Positions 1 to 9,603 of a DNA stretch of 64,000 nt are shown here, piece by piece. The DNA is from Panulirus ornatus (lineage: Eukaryota; Arthropoda; Malacostraca; Decapoda; Palinuridae): the NCBI RefSeq assembly GCF_036320965.1, contig NC_092238.1:22986903-23050902 (forward strand), given 5' to 3'. Below the pieces are notes generated by a model, which saw only the letters and a program-made list of their open reading frames with translations, was not told where the DNA came from and did not search any database. A program made the position numbers and the translations under genes. The first letter of the stretch is position 1. Each line of letters begins with the position of its first letter.

Positions 1-78
1 TCAGTGGCCCAGTTTCTCTGTTCTAAACGCTACTCGCTAAAGCGGGATAATTGAACAGTTTGAAAAAATAAAAATATA
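1..78 (+). mobile_element. Family B short element, 3' part, cut by window edge
   Basis: The first 64 bases match the right half of the complete family B copy at 11404-11640: TCAGTGGCCCAG, then a CTACTCGCTAAAGCGGGA-type tail hairpin and an A-rich end. It runs straight into the retroelement at 79, as the copy at 11640 does, because the whole block is duplicated. It carries small indels relative to that copy. Confidence 0.75.
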
Positions 79-1880
79 TGTGTTTGATGATAGAGTGGCA
101 GATATAGGGTGTTTTGGTCCAGGTGGTGTGCAAAGTGAGAGGGTTAGGGAAAATGATTTGGTAAACAGAGAAGAGGTAGTAAAAGCTTTGCGGAAGATGA
201 AAGCTGGCAAGGCAGCAGGTTTGGATGGTATTGCAGTGGAATTTATTAAAAAAGGGGGTGATGTATTATTGACTGTTGGTAAGGTTATTTAATGTATGTA
301 TGACTCATGGTGAGGTGCCTGAGGATTGGCGGAATGCGTGAATAGCGCCATTGTACAAAGGCAAAGGGGATAAGAGTGAGTGCTCAAATTACAGAGGTAT
401 AAGTTTGTTGAGTATTCCTGGTAAATTATATGGGAGGGTATTGATTGAGAGGGTGAAGGCATGTACAGAGCATCAGATTGGGGAAGAGCAGTGTGGTTTC
501 AGAAGTGGTAGAGGATGTGTGGATCAGGTGTTTGCTTTGAAGAATGTATGTGAGAAATACTTAGAAAAGCAAATGGATTTGTATGTAGCATTTATGGATC
601 TGGAGAAGGCATATGATAGAGTTGATAGAGATGCTCTGTGGAAGGTATTAAGAATATATGGTGTGGGAGGCAAGTTGTTAGAAGCAGTGAAAAAATTTTA
701 TCGAGGATGTAAGGCATGTGTACGTATAGGAAGTGAGGAAAGTGATTGGTTCTCAGTGAATGTAGGTTTGCGGCAGGGGTGTGTGATGTCTCCATGGTTG
801 TTTAATTTGTTTATGGATGGGGTTGTTAGGGAGGTGAATGCAAGAGTTTTGGAAAGAGGGGCAAGTATGAAGTCTGTTGTGGATGAGAGAGCTTGGGAAG
901 TGAGTCAGTTGTTGTTCGCTGATGATACAGCGCTGGTGGCTGATTCATGTGAGAAACTGCAGAAGCTGGTGACTGAGTTTGGTAAAGTGTGTGAAAGAAG
1001 AAAGTTAAGAGTAAATGATAATAAGAGCAAGGTTATTAGGTACAGTAGGGTTGAGGGTCAAGTCAATTGGGAGGTAAGTTTGAATGGAGAAAAACTGGAG
1101 GAAGTAAAGTGTTTTAGATATCTGGGAGTGGATCTGTCAGCGGATGGAACCATGGAAGCGGAAGTGGATCATAGGGTGGGGGAGGGGGCAAAAAATTCTG
1201 GGAGCCTTGAAGAATGTGTGGAAGTCGAGAACATTATCTCGGAAAGGCAAAAATGGGTATGTTTAAAGGAATAGTGGTTCCAACAATGTTGTATGGTTGC
1301 GAGGCGTGGGCTATGGATAGAGTTGTGCGCAGGAGGATGGATGTGCTGGAAATGAGATGTTTGAGGACAGTGTGTGGTGTGAGGTGGTTTGATCGAGTAA
1401 CTAACATAAGGTAAGTGAGATGTGTGGAAATAAAAAGAGCGTGGTTGAGAGAGCAGAAGAGGGTGTTTTGAAATGGTTTGGGCACATGGAGAGAATGAGT
1501 GAGGAAAGATTGACCAAGAGGATATATGTGTCGGAGGTGGAGGGAACGAGGAGAAGTGGGAGACCAAATTGGAGTGGAAAGATGAGTGAAAAAGATTTTG
1601 TGTGATCGGGGCCTGAACATGCAGGAGGGTGAAAGGAGGGCAAGCAATAGAGTGAGTTGGATCGATGTGGTATACCGGGGTTGACGTGCTGTCAGTGGAT
1701 TGAATCAGGGCATGTGAAGCGTCTGGGGTGGGCATGGAAAGCTGTGTAGGTATGTATATTTGCGTGTGTGGACGTATGTATATACATGTGTATGAGGGTG
1801 CGTTGGGCCATTTCTTTCGTCTGTTTCCTTGTGCTACCTCGCAAACGCGGGAGACAGCAGCAAAAAAAAAAAAAAAAAAA
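79..1880 (+). pseudogene. Family A LINE copy, 5'-truncated, broken RT
   Basis: RTE-like reverse transcriptase fragment starting at the FDDRVADIGC region and running through the RT core (FMDLEKAYD, QGCVMSP, FADD) to the C-terminal WFGHMERM region, a stop near 1681 and the short-type 3' UTR with an A-tail. The frame is broken by a -1 at about 271 (GACTGTTGG), a TGA near 338, a +1 in an A-run near 1190, and further single-base changes near 1247, 1411 and 1575. Several breaks are absent from its duplicate at 11641-13453, so either this copy has decayed separately or sequence quality is poor at the window edge. It cannot encode an active protein as read. Confidence 0.88.
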
Positions 1881-1907
1881 AATACATATATATTTTTTTT
1901 TTTTTTT

Positions 1908-2588
1908 TTTTTATACCTACACGTAACACATGCCTTACATCCTCGATAAAAACTTTTCACTGCTTCTAACAACTTGCCTCCCACACCATATATTCTTAAT
2001 ACCTTCCACAGAGCATCTCTATCAACTCTATCATATGCCTTCTCCAGATCCATAAAATCAAAAACAAATCCATCTACTTCTTTAAGTATTTCTCACATAC
2101 ATTCTTCACAGCAAACACCTGATCCACACATCCTCTACCACTTCTGAAACCACACTGCTCTTCCCCAATCTGATGCTCTGTAACCTGCCTTCACCCTCTC
2201 AATCAATACCCTCCCATATAATTTACCAGGAATACTCAACAAACTTATACCTCTGTAATTTGAGCACTCACTCTTATCCCCTTTGCCTTTGTACAATGGC
2301 ACTATGCACGCATTCCGCCAATCCTCAGGCACCTCTCCATGAGTCATACATACATTAAATAACCTTACCAACCAGTCAACAATACAGTCACCCCCTTTTT
2401 TAATAAATTCCACTGCAATACCATCCAAACCTGCTGCCTTGCCGGCTTTCATCTTCCGCAAAGCTTTTACTACCTCTTCTCTGTTTACCAAATCATTTTC
2501 CCTAACCCTCTCACTTTGCACACCACCTCGACCCAAACCCCCTATATCCCCACTCTGTCATCAGACACATTCAACAAACCTTCAAAAT
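1908..2588 (-). pseudogene. Family A LINE internal RT fragment
   Basis: Minus-strand piece from the YFEGLLNV region (5' end near 2588) through GLDGIAVEFI, YRGISLLS and DLEKAYDRV to the GCKACV region. It lacks the FADD box, C-terminal region and 3' UTR. It is placed tail-on to the plus-strand copy ending at 1880, with only A/T runs between. Relative to its duplicate at 13485-14162 it has a scrambled stretch near 2043-2090 and extra bases near 1927 and 2181. Both ends are internal to the element, so it is more likely a rearrangement product than a simple 5'-truncated insertion. Confidence 0.85.
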
Positions 2589-2630
2589 ACATATATATAT
2601 ATAATATATATATATATATATAATATATAT
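2589..2630. repeat. (TA)n-rich junction
   Basis: AT-dinucleotide tract interrupted by AATATA, ending in a T-run that is the A-tail of the next minus-strand element. It separates two family A fragments. Confidence 0.8.
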
Positions 2631-3557
2631 TTTTTTTTTTATTATACTTTGTCGCTGTCTCCCGCGTTTGCGAGGTAGCGCAAGGAAACAGACGAAAGAA
2701 ATGGCCCAACCCCCCCCCCATACACATGTATATACATACGTCCACACACGCAAATATACATACCTACACAGCTTTCCATGGTTTACCCCAGAGCTTCACA
2801 TGCCTTGATTCCATCCACTGACAGCACGTCAACCCCGGTATACCACATCGCTCCAATTCACTCTATTCCTTGCCCTCCTTTCACCCTCCTGCATGTTCAG
2901 GCCCCGATCACACAAAATCTTTTTCACTCCATCTTTCCACCTCCAATTTGGTCTCCCTCTTCTCCTCGTTCCCTCCACCTCCGACACATATATCCTCTTG
3001 GTCAATCTTTCCTCACTCATTCTCTCCATGTGCCCAAACCACTTCAAAACACCCTCTTCTGCTCTCTCAACCACGCTCTTTTTATTTCCACACATCTCCC
3101 TTACCCTTACGTTACTTACTCGATCAAACCACCTCACACCACATATTGTCCTCAAACATCTCATTTCCAGCACATCCATCCTCCTGCGCACAACTCTATC
3201 CATAGCCCACGCCTCGCAACCATACAACATTCTTGGAACCACTATTCCTTCAAACATACCCATTTTTGCTTTCCGAGATAATGTTCTCGACTTCCACACA
3301 TTCTTCAAGGCCCCCAGAATTTTCGCCCCCTCCCCCACCCTATGATCCACTTCCGCTTCCATGGTTCCATCCGCTGCCAGATCCACTCCCAGATATCTAA
3401 AACACTTCACTTCCTCCAGTTTTTCTCCATTCAAACTCACCTCCCAATTGACTTGACCCTCAACCCTACTGTACCTAATAACCTTGCTCTTATTCACATT
3501 TACTCGTAACTTTCTTCTTCCACACACTTTACCAAACTCAGTCACCAGCTTCTGCAG
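2631..3557 (-). pseudogene. Family A LINE 3' third, C-terminal frame intact
   Basis: Minus-strand copy with A-tail, conserved tail hairpin, short 3' UTR and an uninterrupted C-terminal frame (2829-3560, 243 codons) from LQKLVTEFGK to the VYRG end. Segments visible: NKSKVIRYSR, CFRYLGVDL, MLYGCEAWAMD, KWFGHMERMSEERL, GRPNWRWKDG. The endonuclease and RT palm are missing. The 5' side stops abruptly at CTTCTGCAG, where a perfect hairpin and non-LINE sequence begin, whereas its duplicate at 14198-15378 continues through the same point. Confidence 0.88.
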
Positions 3558-3595
3558 CAACTCGGGTCACGTCCTTCAAACGTGACCCGAGTTGC
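3557..3595. repeat. Perfect 16-bp inverted repeat with 7-nt loop
   Basis: Arms GCAACTCGGGTCACGT (3557-3572) and its exact complement (3580-3595) flank a CCTTCAA loop. It lies at the breakpoint between a family A fragment and repeat C. It could be a transposon terminus, a cruciform-prone junction or an assembly artefact; no T-run follows, so it does not look like a terminator. Confidence 0.9.
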
Positions 3596-3861
3596 TTCCT
3601 CGAAGATGCATCGTACATACATCTCCCGCCTCCACGCCTCTTAAGCCTACAGGGAGATCATTTGGTGGTCGTCTTGGAAGGAGAGGCTTTCCATCGTATG
3701 CCCAAAATTGCTCCCGCAAGAATCTTGGGCCACGAGGGAGCGAGGGAGTCCTGGGTTCCACACATCCCGTCCTGCAGCTTCGGCACTGATGTTGCCGGCT
3801 GGATCGCAGGATTTCTTCCAATTACAACAAACTAGACAGCGCCACTCCAGGTCGACACGCA
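3596..3861. other. Unrecognised GC-richer sequence beside the hairpin
   Basis: About 265 bases of non-LINE sequence between the hairpin and the part shared with the second repeat C copy. Both strands have open frames, but none has a recognisable motif. It may belong to the same longer element as 3862-4218. Confidence 0.4.
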
Positions 3862-4218
3862 GATTGCAACACAAACCTCGCCAGGTGGTAGAGTTTCCCG
3901 CAGTGTATCGAGACAGACTTTCCCAGAACTTTTTTTTAAAGGGGAAGTAAATGTTTATAGTTGTGTTACTGGAGTGATAGTTTTCATACATGGTGTTTTG
4001 ACAAGAAAATAGTGAAATTGGAGAAAAATGTAGCTTAGACATTGAAGCTTATTGATACAGTGGTTAAATTGATGAGAACTGCTATTGACATTTGTGTAAA
4101 TAAATTATACATTTCCTTTTTCCATAGCCAGAGGTTGAACCATTATGTGACATTCATTTTTTCATTCATTTCAAGCTAGAAGTTTCAGTTTTCTAAATTG
4201 TTTCTTACATTTTTCATA
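3862..4218 (+). repeat. Repeat C, copy 1
   Basis: About 357 bases that recur in inverted orientation at 7812-8164 with roughly 95 percent identity by eye. The shared part begins near GATTGCAACACAAACC and ends at a (TATG/TA)n microsatellite in both copies. No protein motif, tail hairpin or terminal repeat of known type was recognised. It may be the 3' part of another retroelement, since it ends in a simple repeat, but this is a guess. Confidence 0.7.
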
Positions 4219-4305
4219 TGTATATATATGTATGTATGTGTGTGTGTTTATGTGCGTATGTATGTGTATGTGTGTGTATGTGTATATGTATATATATATG
4301 TATAT
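4219..4305. repeat. (TATG/TGTA)n microsatellite
   Basis: Imperfect tetranucleotide/dinucleotide tract directly after repeat C and before a family A 5' end. Confidence 0.85.
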
Positions 4306-4440
4306 TATCCCTGGGGATAGGGGTGAAAGAATACTTCCCACGTATTCCTCGCGTGTTGTAGAAAGCGACGAGAGGGGATGGGAGCGGGGGGCCAGAAATC
4401 CTCCCCTCCTTGTATTAACTTTCTAAAATGGGAAACAGAA
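4306..4440 (+). mobile_element. Family A 5' UTR fragment, plus strand
   Basis: Starts with the family's 5' signature TATCCCTGGGGATAGGGG and runs to the TTTCTAAAATGGGAAACAG segment around the presumed EN start codon. It then breaks into the inverted body of the element at 4441. The same 5' UTR occurs in reverse at 5690-5820, so the two form an inverted repeat around the endonuclease ORF. Confidence 0.85.
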
Positions 4441-5694
4441 GAACATCTTTTTATTCTCCCTAAAATTTAATGATACTCTCTCACCCCAACTCTCATTTGC
4501 CCTTTTTTTCACCTCTTGCACCTTTCTCTTGACCTCCTGTCTCTTTCTTTTATACGTCTCCCACTCAATTTCAATTTTTCCCTGCAATAATCGTCCAAAT
4601 GCCTCTCTCTTCTCTTTCACTAATACTCTTACTTCTTCATCCCACCACTCACTACCCTTTCTAATCAACCCACCTCCCACTCTTCTCATGCCACAAGCAT
4701 CTTTTGCACAAGCCATCACTGATTCCCTAAATACATCCCATTCCTCCCCCACTCCCCTTACTTCCATTGTTCTCACCTTTTTCCATTCTGTACTCAGTCT
4801 CTCCTGGTACTTCCTCACACAAGTCTCCTTCCCAAGCTCACTTACTCTCACCACCCTCTTCACCCCAACATTCACTCTTCTTTTCTGGAAACCCATACAA
4901 ATCTTCAGCTTAGCCTCCACAAGATAATGATCAGACATCCCTCCATTTGCACCCCTCAGCACATTAACATCCAAAAGTCTCTCTTTCGCGCGCCTGTCAA
5001 TTAACACGTAATCCAATAACGCTCTCTGGCCATCTCTCCTACTTACATAAGTATACTTATGTATATCTCGCTTTTTAAACCAGGTATTCCCAATCATCAG
5101 TCCTTTTTCAGCACATAAATCTACAAGCTCTTCACCATTTCCATTTACAACACTGAACACCCCATGTATACCAATTATTCCCTCAACTGCCACATTACTC
5201 ACCTTTGCATTCAAATCACCCAACACTATAACCCGGTCTCGTGCATCAAAACCACTAACACACTCATTCAGCTGCTCCCAAAACACTTGCCTCTCATGAT
5301 CTTTCTTCTCATGCCCAGGTGCATATGCACCAATAATCACCCATCTCTCTCCATCAAGTTTCAGTTTTACCCATATTAATCGAGAATTTACTTTCTTACA
5401 TTCTATCACATACTTCCACAACTCCTGTTTCAGGAGTACTGCTACTCCTTCCCTTGCTCTTGTCCTCTCGCTAACCCCTGACTTTACTCCCAAGACATTC
5501 CCAAACCACTCTTCTCCTTTACCCTTGAGCTTCGTTTCACTCAGAGCCAAAACATCCAGGTTCCTTTCCTCAAACATACTACCTATCTCTCCTTTTTTCA
5601 CATCTTGGTTACATCCACACACATTTAGGCACCCCAATCTGAGCCTTCGAGGAGGATGAGCACTCCCTGCGTGACTCCTTCTTCTGTTTCCCAT
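4423..5694 (-). CDS. Family A endonuclease domain (exonuclease/endonuclease/phosphatase fold)
   Basis: Longest clean EN frame in the window (423 codons). The start MGNRRRSHAG is just downstream of the conserved 5' UTR, which supports it as the native start. By family knowledge this domain nicks target DNA to prime reverse transcription. Likely catalytic residues are visible: N24 in LNVCG, E53 in LSETK, Y124 in IGAYAPG, D160 and N162 in GDLN, D228 in LLDYVLID, D255 and H256 in SDH. A basic linker rich in KR-QEVKRKVQ follows. The frame ends at 4423 only because the element is broken at 4441 and reads into the opposite-strand UTR, so RT is missing. No ORF1 or zinc knuckle precedes it. Confidence 0.8.
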   Translation of the reverse strand: MGNRRRSHAGSAHPPRRLRLGCLNVCGCNQDVKKGEIGSMFEERNLDVLALSETKLKGKGEEWFGNVLGVKSGVSERTRAREGVAVLLKQELWKYVIECKKVNSRLIWVKLKLDGERWVIIGAYAPGHEKKDHERQVFWEQLNECVSGFDARDRVIVLGDLNAKVSNVAVEGIIGIHGVFSVVNGNGEELVDLCAEKGLMIGNTWFKKRDIHKYTYVSRRDGQRALLDYVLIDRRAKERLLDVNVLRGANGGMSDHYLVEAKLKICMGFQKRRVNVGVKRVVRVSELGKETCVRKYQERLSTEWKKVRTMEVRGVGEEWDVFRESVMACAKDACGMRRVGGGLIRKGSEWWDEEVRVLVKEKREAFGRLLQGKIEIEWETYKRKRQEVKRKVQEVKKRANESWGERVSLNFRENKKMFFCFPF

Positions 5695-5820
5695 TTTAGA
5701 AAGTTAAAAAAATACAAGGAGGGGAGGATTTCTGGCCCCCCGCTCCCGTCCCCCTCTAGTCGCTTTCTACGACATACGAGGAATGCGTGGGAAGTATTCT
5801 TTCACCCCTATCCCCAAGGA
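4441..5820 (-). mobile_element. Family A 5' half (5' UTR + endonuclease)
   Basis: Minus-strand 5' half of the element with an intact 5' UTR (5' end near 5820) and a continuous endonuclease reading frame, ending after the FRENKKMF linker. RT and 3' UTR are absent. A 3'-truncated 5' half cannot arise by ordinary 5' truncation, so recombination or twin-priming-like inversion is likely. Confidence 0.88.
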
Positions 5821-5822
5821 TA

Positions 5823-5899
<77 letters not shown>
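5821..5899. repeat. (TA)n microsatellite
   Basis: Nearly pure AT dinucleotide array lying between the 5' end of a minus-strand family A piece and an internal start of a plus-strand piece. Confidence 0.95.
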
Positions 5900-5902
<3 letters not shown>

Positions 5903-7747
5903 GGAGATGGAGTGAGTATTTTGAAGGTTTGTTGAATGTGTTTGATGATAGAGTGGTAGATATAGGGTGTTTTGGTCCAGGTGGTGTGCAAAGTGAGAGG
6001 GTTAGGGAAAATGATTTGGTAAACAGAGAAGAGGTAGTGAAAGCTTTGCGGAAGATGAAAGCCGGCAAGGCAGCAGGTTTGGATGGTATTGCAGTGGAAT
6101 TTATTAAAAAAGGGGGTGACTGTATTGTTGACTGGTTGGTAAGGTTATTTAATGTATGTATGACTCATGGTGAGGTGCCTGAGGATTGGCGGAATGCGTG
6201 AATAGCGCCATTGTACAAAGGCAAAGGGGATAAGAGTGAGTGCTCAAATTACAGAGGTATAAGTTTGTTGAGTATTCCTGGTAAATTATATGGGAGGGTA
6301 TTGATTGAGAGGGTGAAGGCATGTACAGAGCACCAGATTGGGGAAGAGCACTGTGGTTTCAGAAGTGGTAGAGGATGTGTGGATCAGGTGTTTGCTTTCA
6401 AGAATGTATGTGAGAAATACTTAGAAAAGCAAATGGATTTGTATGTAGCATTTATGGATCTGGAGAAGGCATATGATAGAGTTGATAGAGATGCTCTGTG
6501 GAAGGTATTAAGAATATATGGTGTGGGAGGAAAGTTGTTAGAAGCAGTGAAAAGTTTTTATCGAGGATGTAAGGCATGTGTACGTGTAGGAAGAGAGGAA
6601 AGTGACTGGTTCTCAGTGAATGTAGGTTTGCTGCAGGGGTGTGTGATGTCTCCATGGTTGTTTAATTTGTTTATGGATGGGGTTGTTAGGGAGGTAAATG
6701 CAAGAGTTTTGGAAAGAGGGGCAAGTATGAAGTCTGTTGGGGATGAGAGAGCTTGGGAAGTGAGTCAGTTGTTGTTCGCTGATGATACAGCGCTGGTGGC
6801 TGATTCATGTGAGAAACTGCAGAAGCTGGTGACTGAGTTTGGTAAAGTGTGTGGAAGAAGAAAGTTAAGAGTAAATGTGAATAAGAGCAAGGTTATTAGG
6901 TACAGTAGGGTTGAGGGTCAAGTCAATTGGGAGGTGAGTTTGAATGGAGAAAAACTGGAGGAAGTGAAGTGTTTTAGATATCTGGGAGTGGATCTGGCAG
7001 CGGATGGAACCATGGAAGCGGAAGTGGATCATAGGGTGGGGGAGGGGGCGAAAATTCTGGGGGCCTTGAAGAATGTGTGGAAGTCGAGAACATTATCTCG
7101 GAAAGCAAAAATGGGTATGTTTGAAGGAATAGTGGTTCCAACAATGTTGTATGGTTGCGAGGCGTGGGCTATGGATAGAGTTGTGCGCAGGAGGATGGAT
7201 GTGCTGGAAATGAGATGTTTGAGGACAATGTGTGGTGTGAGGTGGTTTGATCGAGTGAGTAACGTAAGGGTAAGAGAGATGTGTGGAAATAAAAAGAGCG
7301 TGGTTGAGAGAGCAGAAGAGGGTGTTTTGAAGTGGTTTGGGCACATGGAGAGAATGAGTGAGGAAAGATTGACCAAGAGGATATATGTGTTGGAGGTGGA
7401 GGGAACGAGGAGAAGAGGGAAACCAAATTGGAGGTGGAAAGATGGAGTGAAAAAGATTTTGTGTGATTGGGGCCTGAACGTGCAGGAGGGTGAAAGGAGG
7501 GCAAGGAATAGAGTGAATTGGAGCGATGCGGTATACCGGGGTTGACGTGCTGTCAGTGGATTGAATCAGGGCATGTGAAGCGTCTGGGGTAAACCATGGA
7601 AAGCTGTGTAGGTATGTATATTTGCGTGTGTGGACGTATGTATATACATGTGTATGGGGGGGGGTTGGGCCATTTCTTTCGTCTGTTTCCTTGCGCTACC
7701 TCGCAAACGCGGGAGACAGCGACAAAGTATAATAAAAAAAAAAAAAA
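5900..7747 (+). mobile_element. Family A LINE, RT to 3' end
   Basis: Plus-strand copy from the RWSEYFEGLLN region to the short 3' UTR, conserved tail hairpin (CTACCTCGCAAACGCGGGA) and A-tail. The RT reading frame is broken only once (see separate entry). It is one of the youngest-looking copies in the window. The tail leads into a TA/CA microsatellite and then repeat C. Confidence 0.92.
5929..7545 (+). pseudogene. Family A reverse transcriptase, one in-frame stop
   Basis: A single frame spans 5929-7545 with one TGA at 6199-6201, where related copies have TGC (Cys in NACIVPLY). Downstream of the stop the catalytic triad is intact: Asp in AFMDLEKAYDRV, and FADD. The B-box reads LLQGCVMSP instead of LRQGCVMSP. 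After the RT fingers/palm come NKSKVIRY and FRYLGVDL (thumb side), then the C-terminal MLYGCEAWAMD and WFGHMERM region typical of RTE-like elements. EN is missing by 5' truncation. The same TGA occurs in the copy at 79-1880. Confidence 0.85.
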
Positions 7748-7811
7748 ATATACACATACACACACATACACACACACACACACGCACCCATACACACACA
7801 TACATATATAT
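7748..7811. repeat. (CA/TA)n microsatellite
   Basis: Simple-sequence tract of CACACA and TATA units between a LINE tail and repeat C copy 2. Confidence 0.9.
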
Positions 7812-8164
7812 ACATGTGAAAAATGTAAGAAACAATTTAGAAAACTGAAACTTCTAGCTTGAAATGAAAAAATGAATGTCACATAATGGTTCAACCTCTG
7901 GCTATGGAAAAAGGAAATGTTTAATTTATTTACACAAACGTCAACAGTAGTTCTCATCAATTTAACCACTGTATCAATAAGCTTCAATGTCTAAGCTACA
8001 TTTTTTCAATTTCACTATTTTCTTGTCAAAGCACCATGTATGAAAACTATCACTCCAGTAACACAACTATAAACATTTACTTCCCCTTTAAAAAAAGTTC
8101 TGGGGAAGTCTGTCTCGATACACTGCGGGACACTCTACCACTTGGCGAGGTTTGTGTTGCAATG
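7812..8164 (-). repeat. Repeat C, copy 2 (inverted)
   Basis: Reverse complement of 3862-4218 with scattered substitutions and small indels. Similarity stops sharply at about 8164, after GTTTGTGTTGCAA. With copy 1 it brackets the 3.6 kb holding two family A halves. Confidence 0.7.
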
Positions 8165-8244
8165 GTTCTTGATTCACAAACGTAGTAGCATCACTGGTGG
8201 GCCAAGGTAGTTCCGTTGGCAACTGGGACATTTCCTCATCCCAG
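8165..8244. other. Short unique stretch
   Basis: About 80 bases with no match elsewhere in the window, between repeat C copy 2 and the internal start of a family A copy. Confidence 0.5.
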
Positions 8245-9365
8245 TTCTCAGTGAATGTAGGTTTGCGGCAGGGGTGTGTGATGTCTCCATGGTTGTTTAA
8301 TTTGTTTATGGATGGGGTTGTTAGGGAGGTAAATGCAAGAGTTTTGGAAAGAGGGGCAAGGATGAAGTCTGTTGGGGATGAGAGAGCTTGGGAAGTGAGT
8401 CAGTTGTTGTTCGCTGATGATACAGCGCTGGTGGCTGATTCATGTGAGAAACTGCAGAAGCTGGTGACTGAGTTTGGTAAAGTGTGTGAAAGAAGAAAGT
8501 TAAGAGTAAATGTTAATAAGAGCAAGGTTATTAGGTACAGTAGGGTTGAGGGTCAAGTCAATTGGGAGGTGAGTTTGAATGGAGAAAAACTGGAGGAAGT
8601 GAAGTGTTTTAGATATCTGGGAGTGGATCTGGCAGCGGATGGAACCATGGAAGCGGAAGTGGATCATAGGGTGGGGGAGGGGGCGAAAATTCTGGGAGCC
8701 TTGAAGAATGTGTGGAAGTCGAGAACATTATCTCGGAAAGCAAAAATGGGTATGTTTGAAGGAATAGTGGTTCCAACAATGTTGTATGGTTGCGAGGCGT
8801 GGACTATGGATAGAGTTGTGCGCAGGAGGATGGATGTGCTGGAAATGAGATGTTTGAGGACAATGTGTGGTGTGAGGTGGTTTGATCGAGTAAGTAACGT
8901 AAGGGTAAGAGAGATGTGTGGAAATAAAAAGAGCGTGGTTGAGAGAGCAGAAGAGGGTGTTTTGAAATGGTTTGGTCACATGGAGAGAATGAGTGAGGAA
9001 AGATTGACCAAGAGGATATATGTGTCGGAGATGGAGGGAACGAGGAGAAGAGGGAGACCAAATTGGAGGTGGAAAGATGGAGTGAAAAAGATTTTGTGTG
9101 ATCGGGGCCTGAACATGCAGGAGGGTGAAAGGAGGGCAAGGAATAGAGTGAATTGGAGCGATGTGGTATACCGGGGTTGACGTGCTGTCAGTGGATTGAA
9201 TCAAGGCATGTGAAGCGTCTGGGGTAAACCATGGAAAGCTGTGTAGGTATGTATATTTGCGTGTGTGGACGTATGTATATACATGTGTATGAGGGTGGGT
9301 TGGGCCATTTCTTTCGTCTGTTTCCTTGCGCTACCTCGCAAACACGGGAGACAGCGACAAAGCAA
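8245..9365 (+). pseudogene. Family A LINE 3' half, frame open to the stop
   Basis: Starts inside the RT at the FSVNVGLRQGCVMSP box and stays open to 9180 through FADD and the whole C-terminal region. The short 3' UTR, tail hairpin and short A-tail follow. It lacks EN and the A-box Asp, so it is a 5'-truncated remnant. The apparent start upstream of 8245 is chance. Confidence 0.9.
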
Positions 9366-9401
9366 AAAATACGTGGGAAGTATTCTTTCTCCCCTATCCC
9401 C

Positions 9402-9408
<7 letters not shown>
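9366..9408 (-). mobile_element. Family A/B 5'-end stub
   Basis: About 40 bases matching the reversed 5' signature (ACGTGGGAAGTATTC to CCCCAGGGATA). It is directly joined to a (TA)n array. It cannot be assigned to family A or B because they share this end. Confidence 0.7.

Positions 9409-9480
<72 letters not shown>
9404..9480. repeat. (TA)n microsatellite
   Basis: Pure TA array between a reversed 5' stub and a reversed 3' tail. Confidence 0.95.
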
Positions 9481-9498
<18 letters not shown>

Positions 9499-9603
9499 TT
9501 ATACTTTGTCGCTGTCTCCCGCGTTTGCGAGGTAGCGCAAGGAAACAGACGAAAGAAATGGCCCAACCCACCCTCATACACATGTATATACATGTATATA
9601 CAT
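9481..9603 (-). mobile_element. Family A 3' tail fragment
   Basis: T-run (A-tail), tail hairpin and about 70 bases of 3' UTR on the minus strand, cut at a CATGTATATACATG stretch where the next fragment begins in the opposite direction. Confidence 0.85.

Noticed and set aside
592..795. Recurring antisense ORF beginning METSHTPAANLHSLRTNHF, found opposite many copies
   Set aside because: It is the exact antisense of the conserved RT segment around QGCVMSPWLFN. Its conservation follows from the RT, and it is broken whenever the copy is broken.
2870..3205. Recurring antisense ORFs such as MPSFHPPACSGPDHTKSFSL and MFRPRSHKIFFTPSFHL
   Set aside because: Reverse-strand shadows of the LINE C-terminal coding region; low-complexity Ser/Pro/His composition, no domain.
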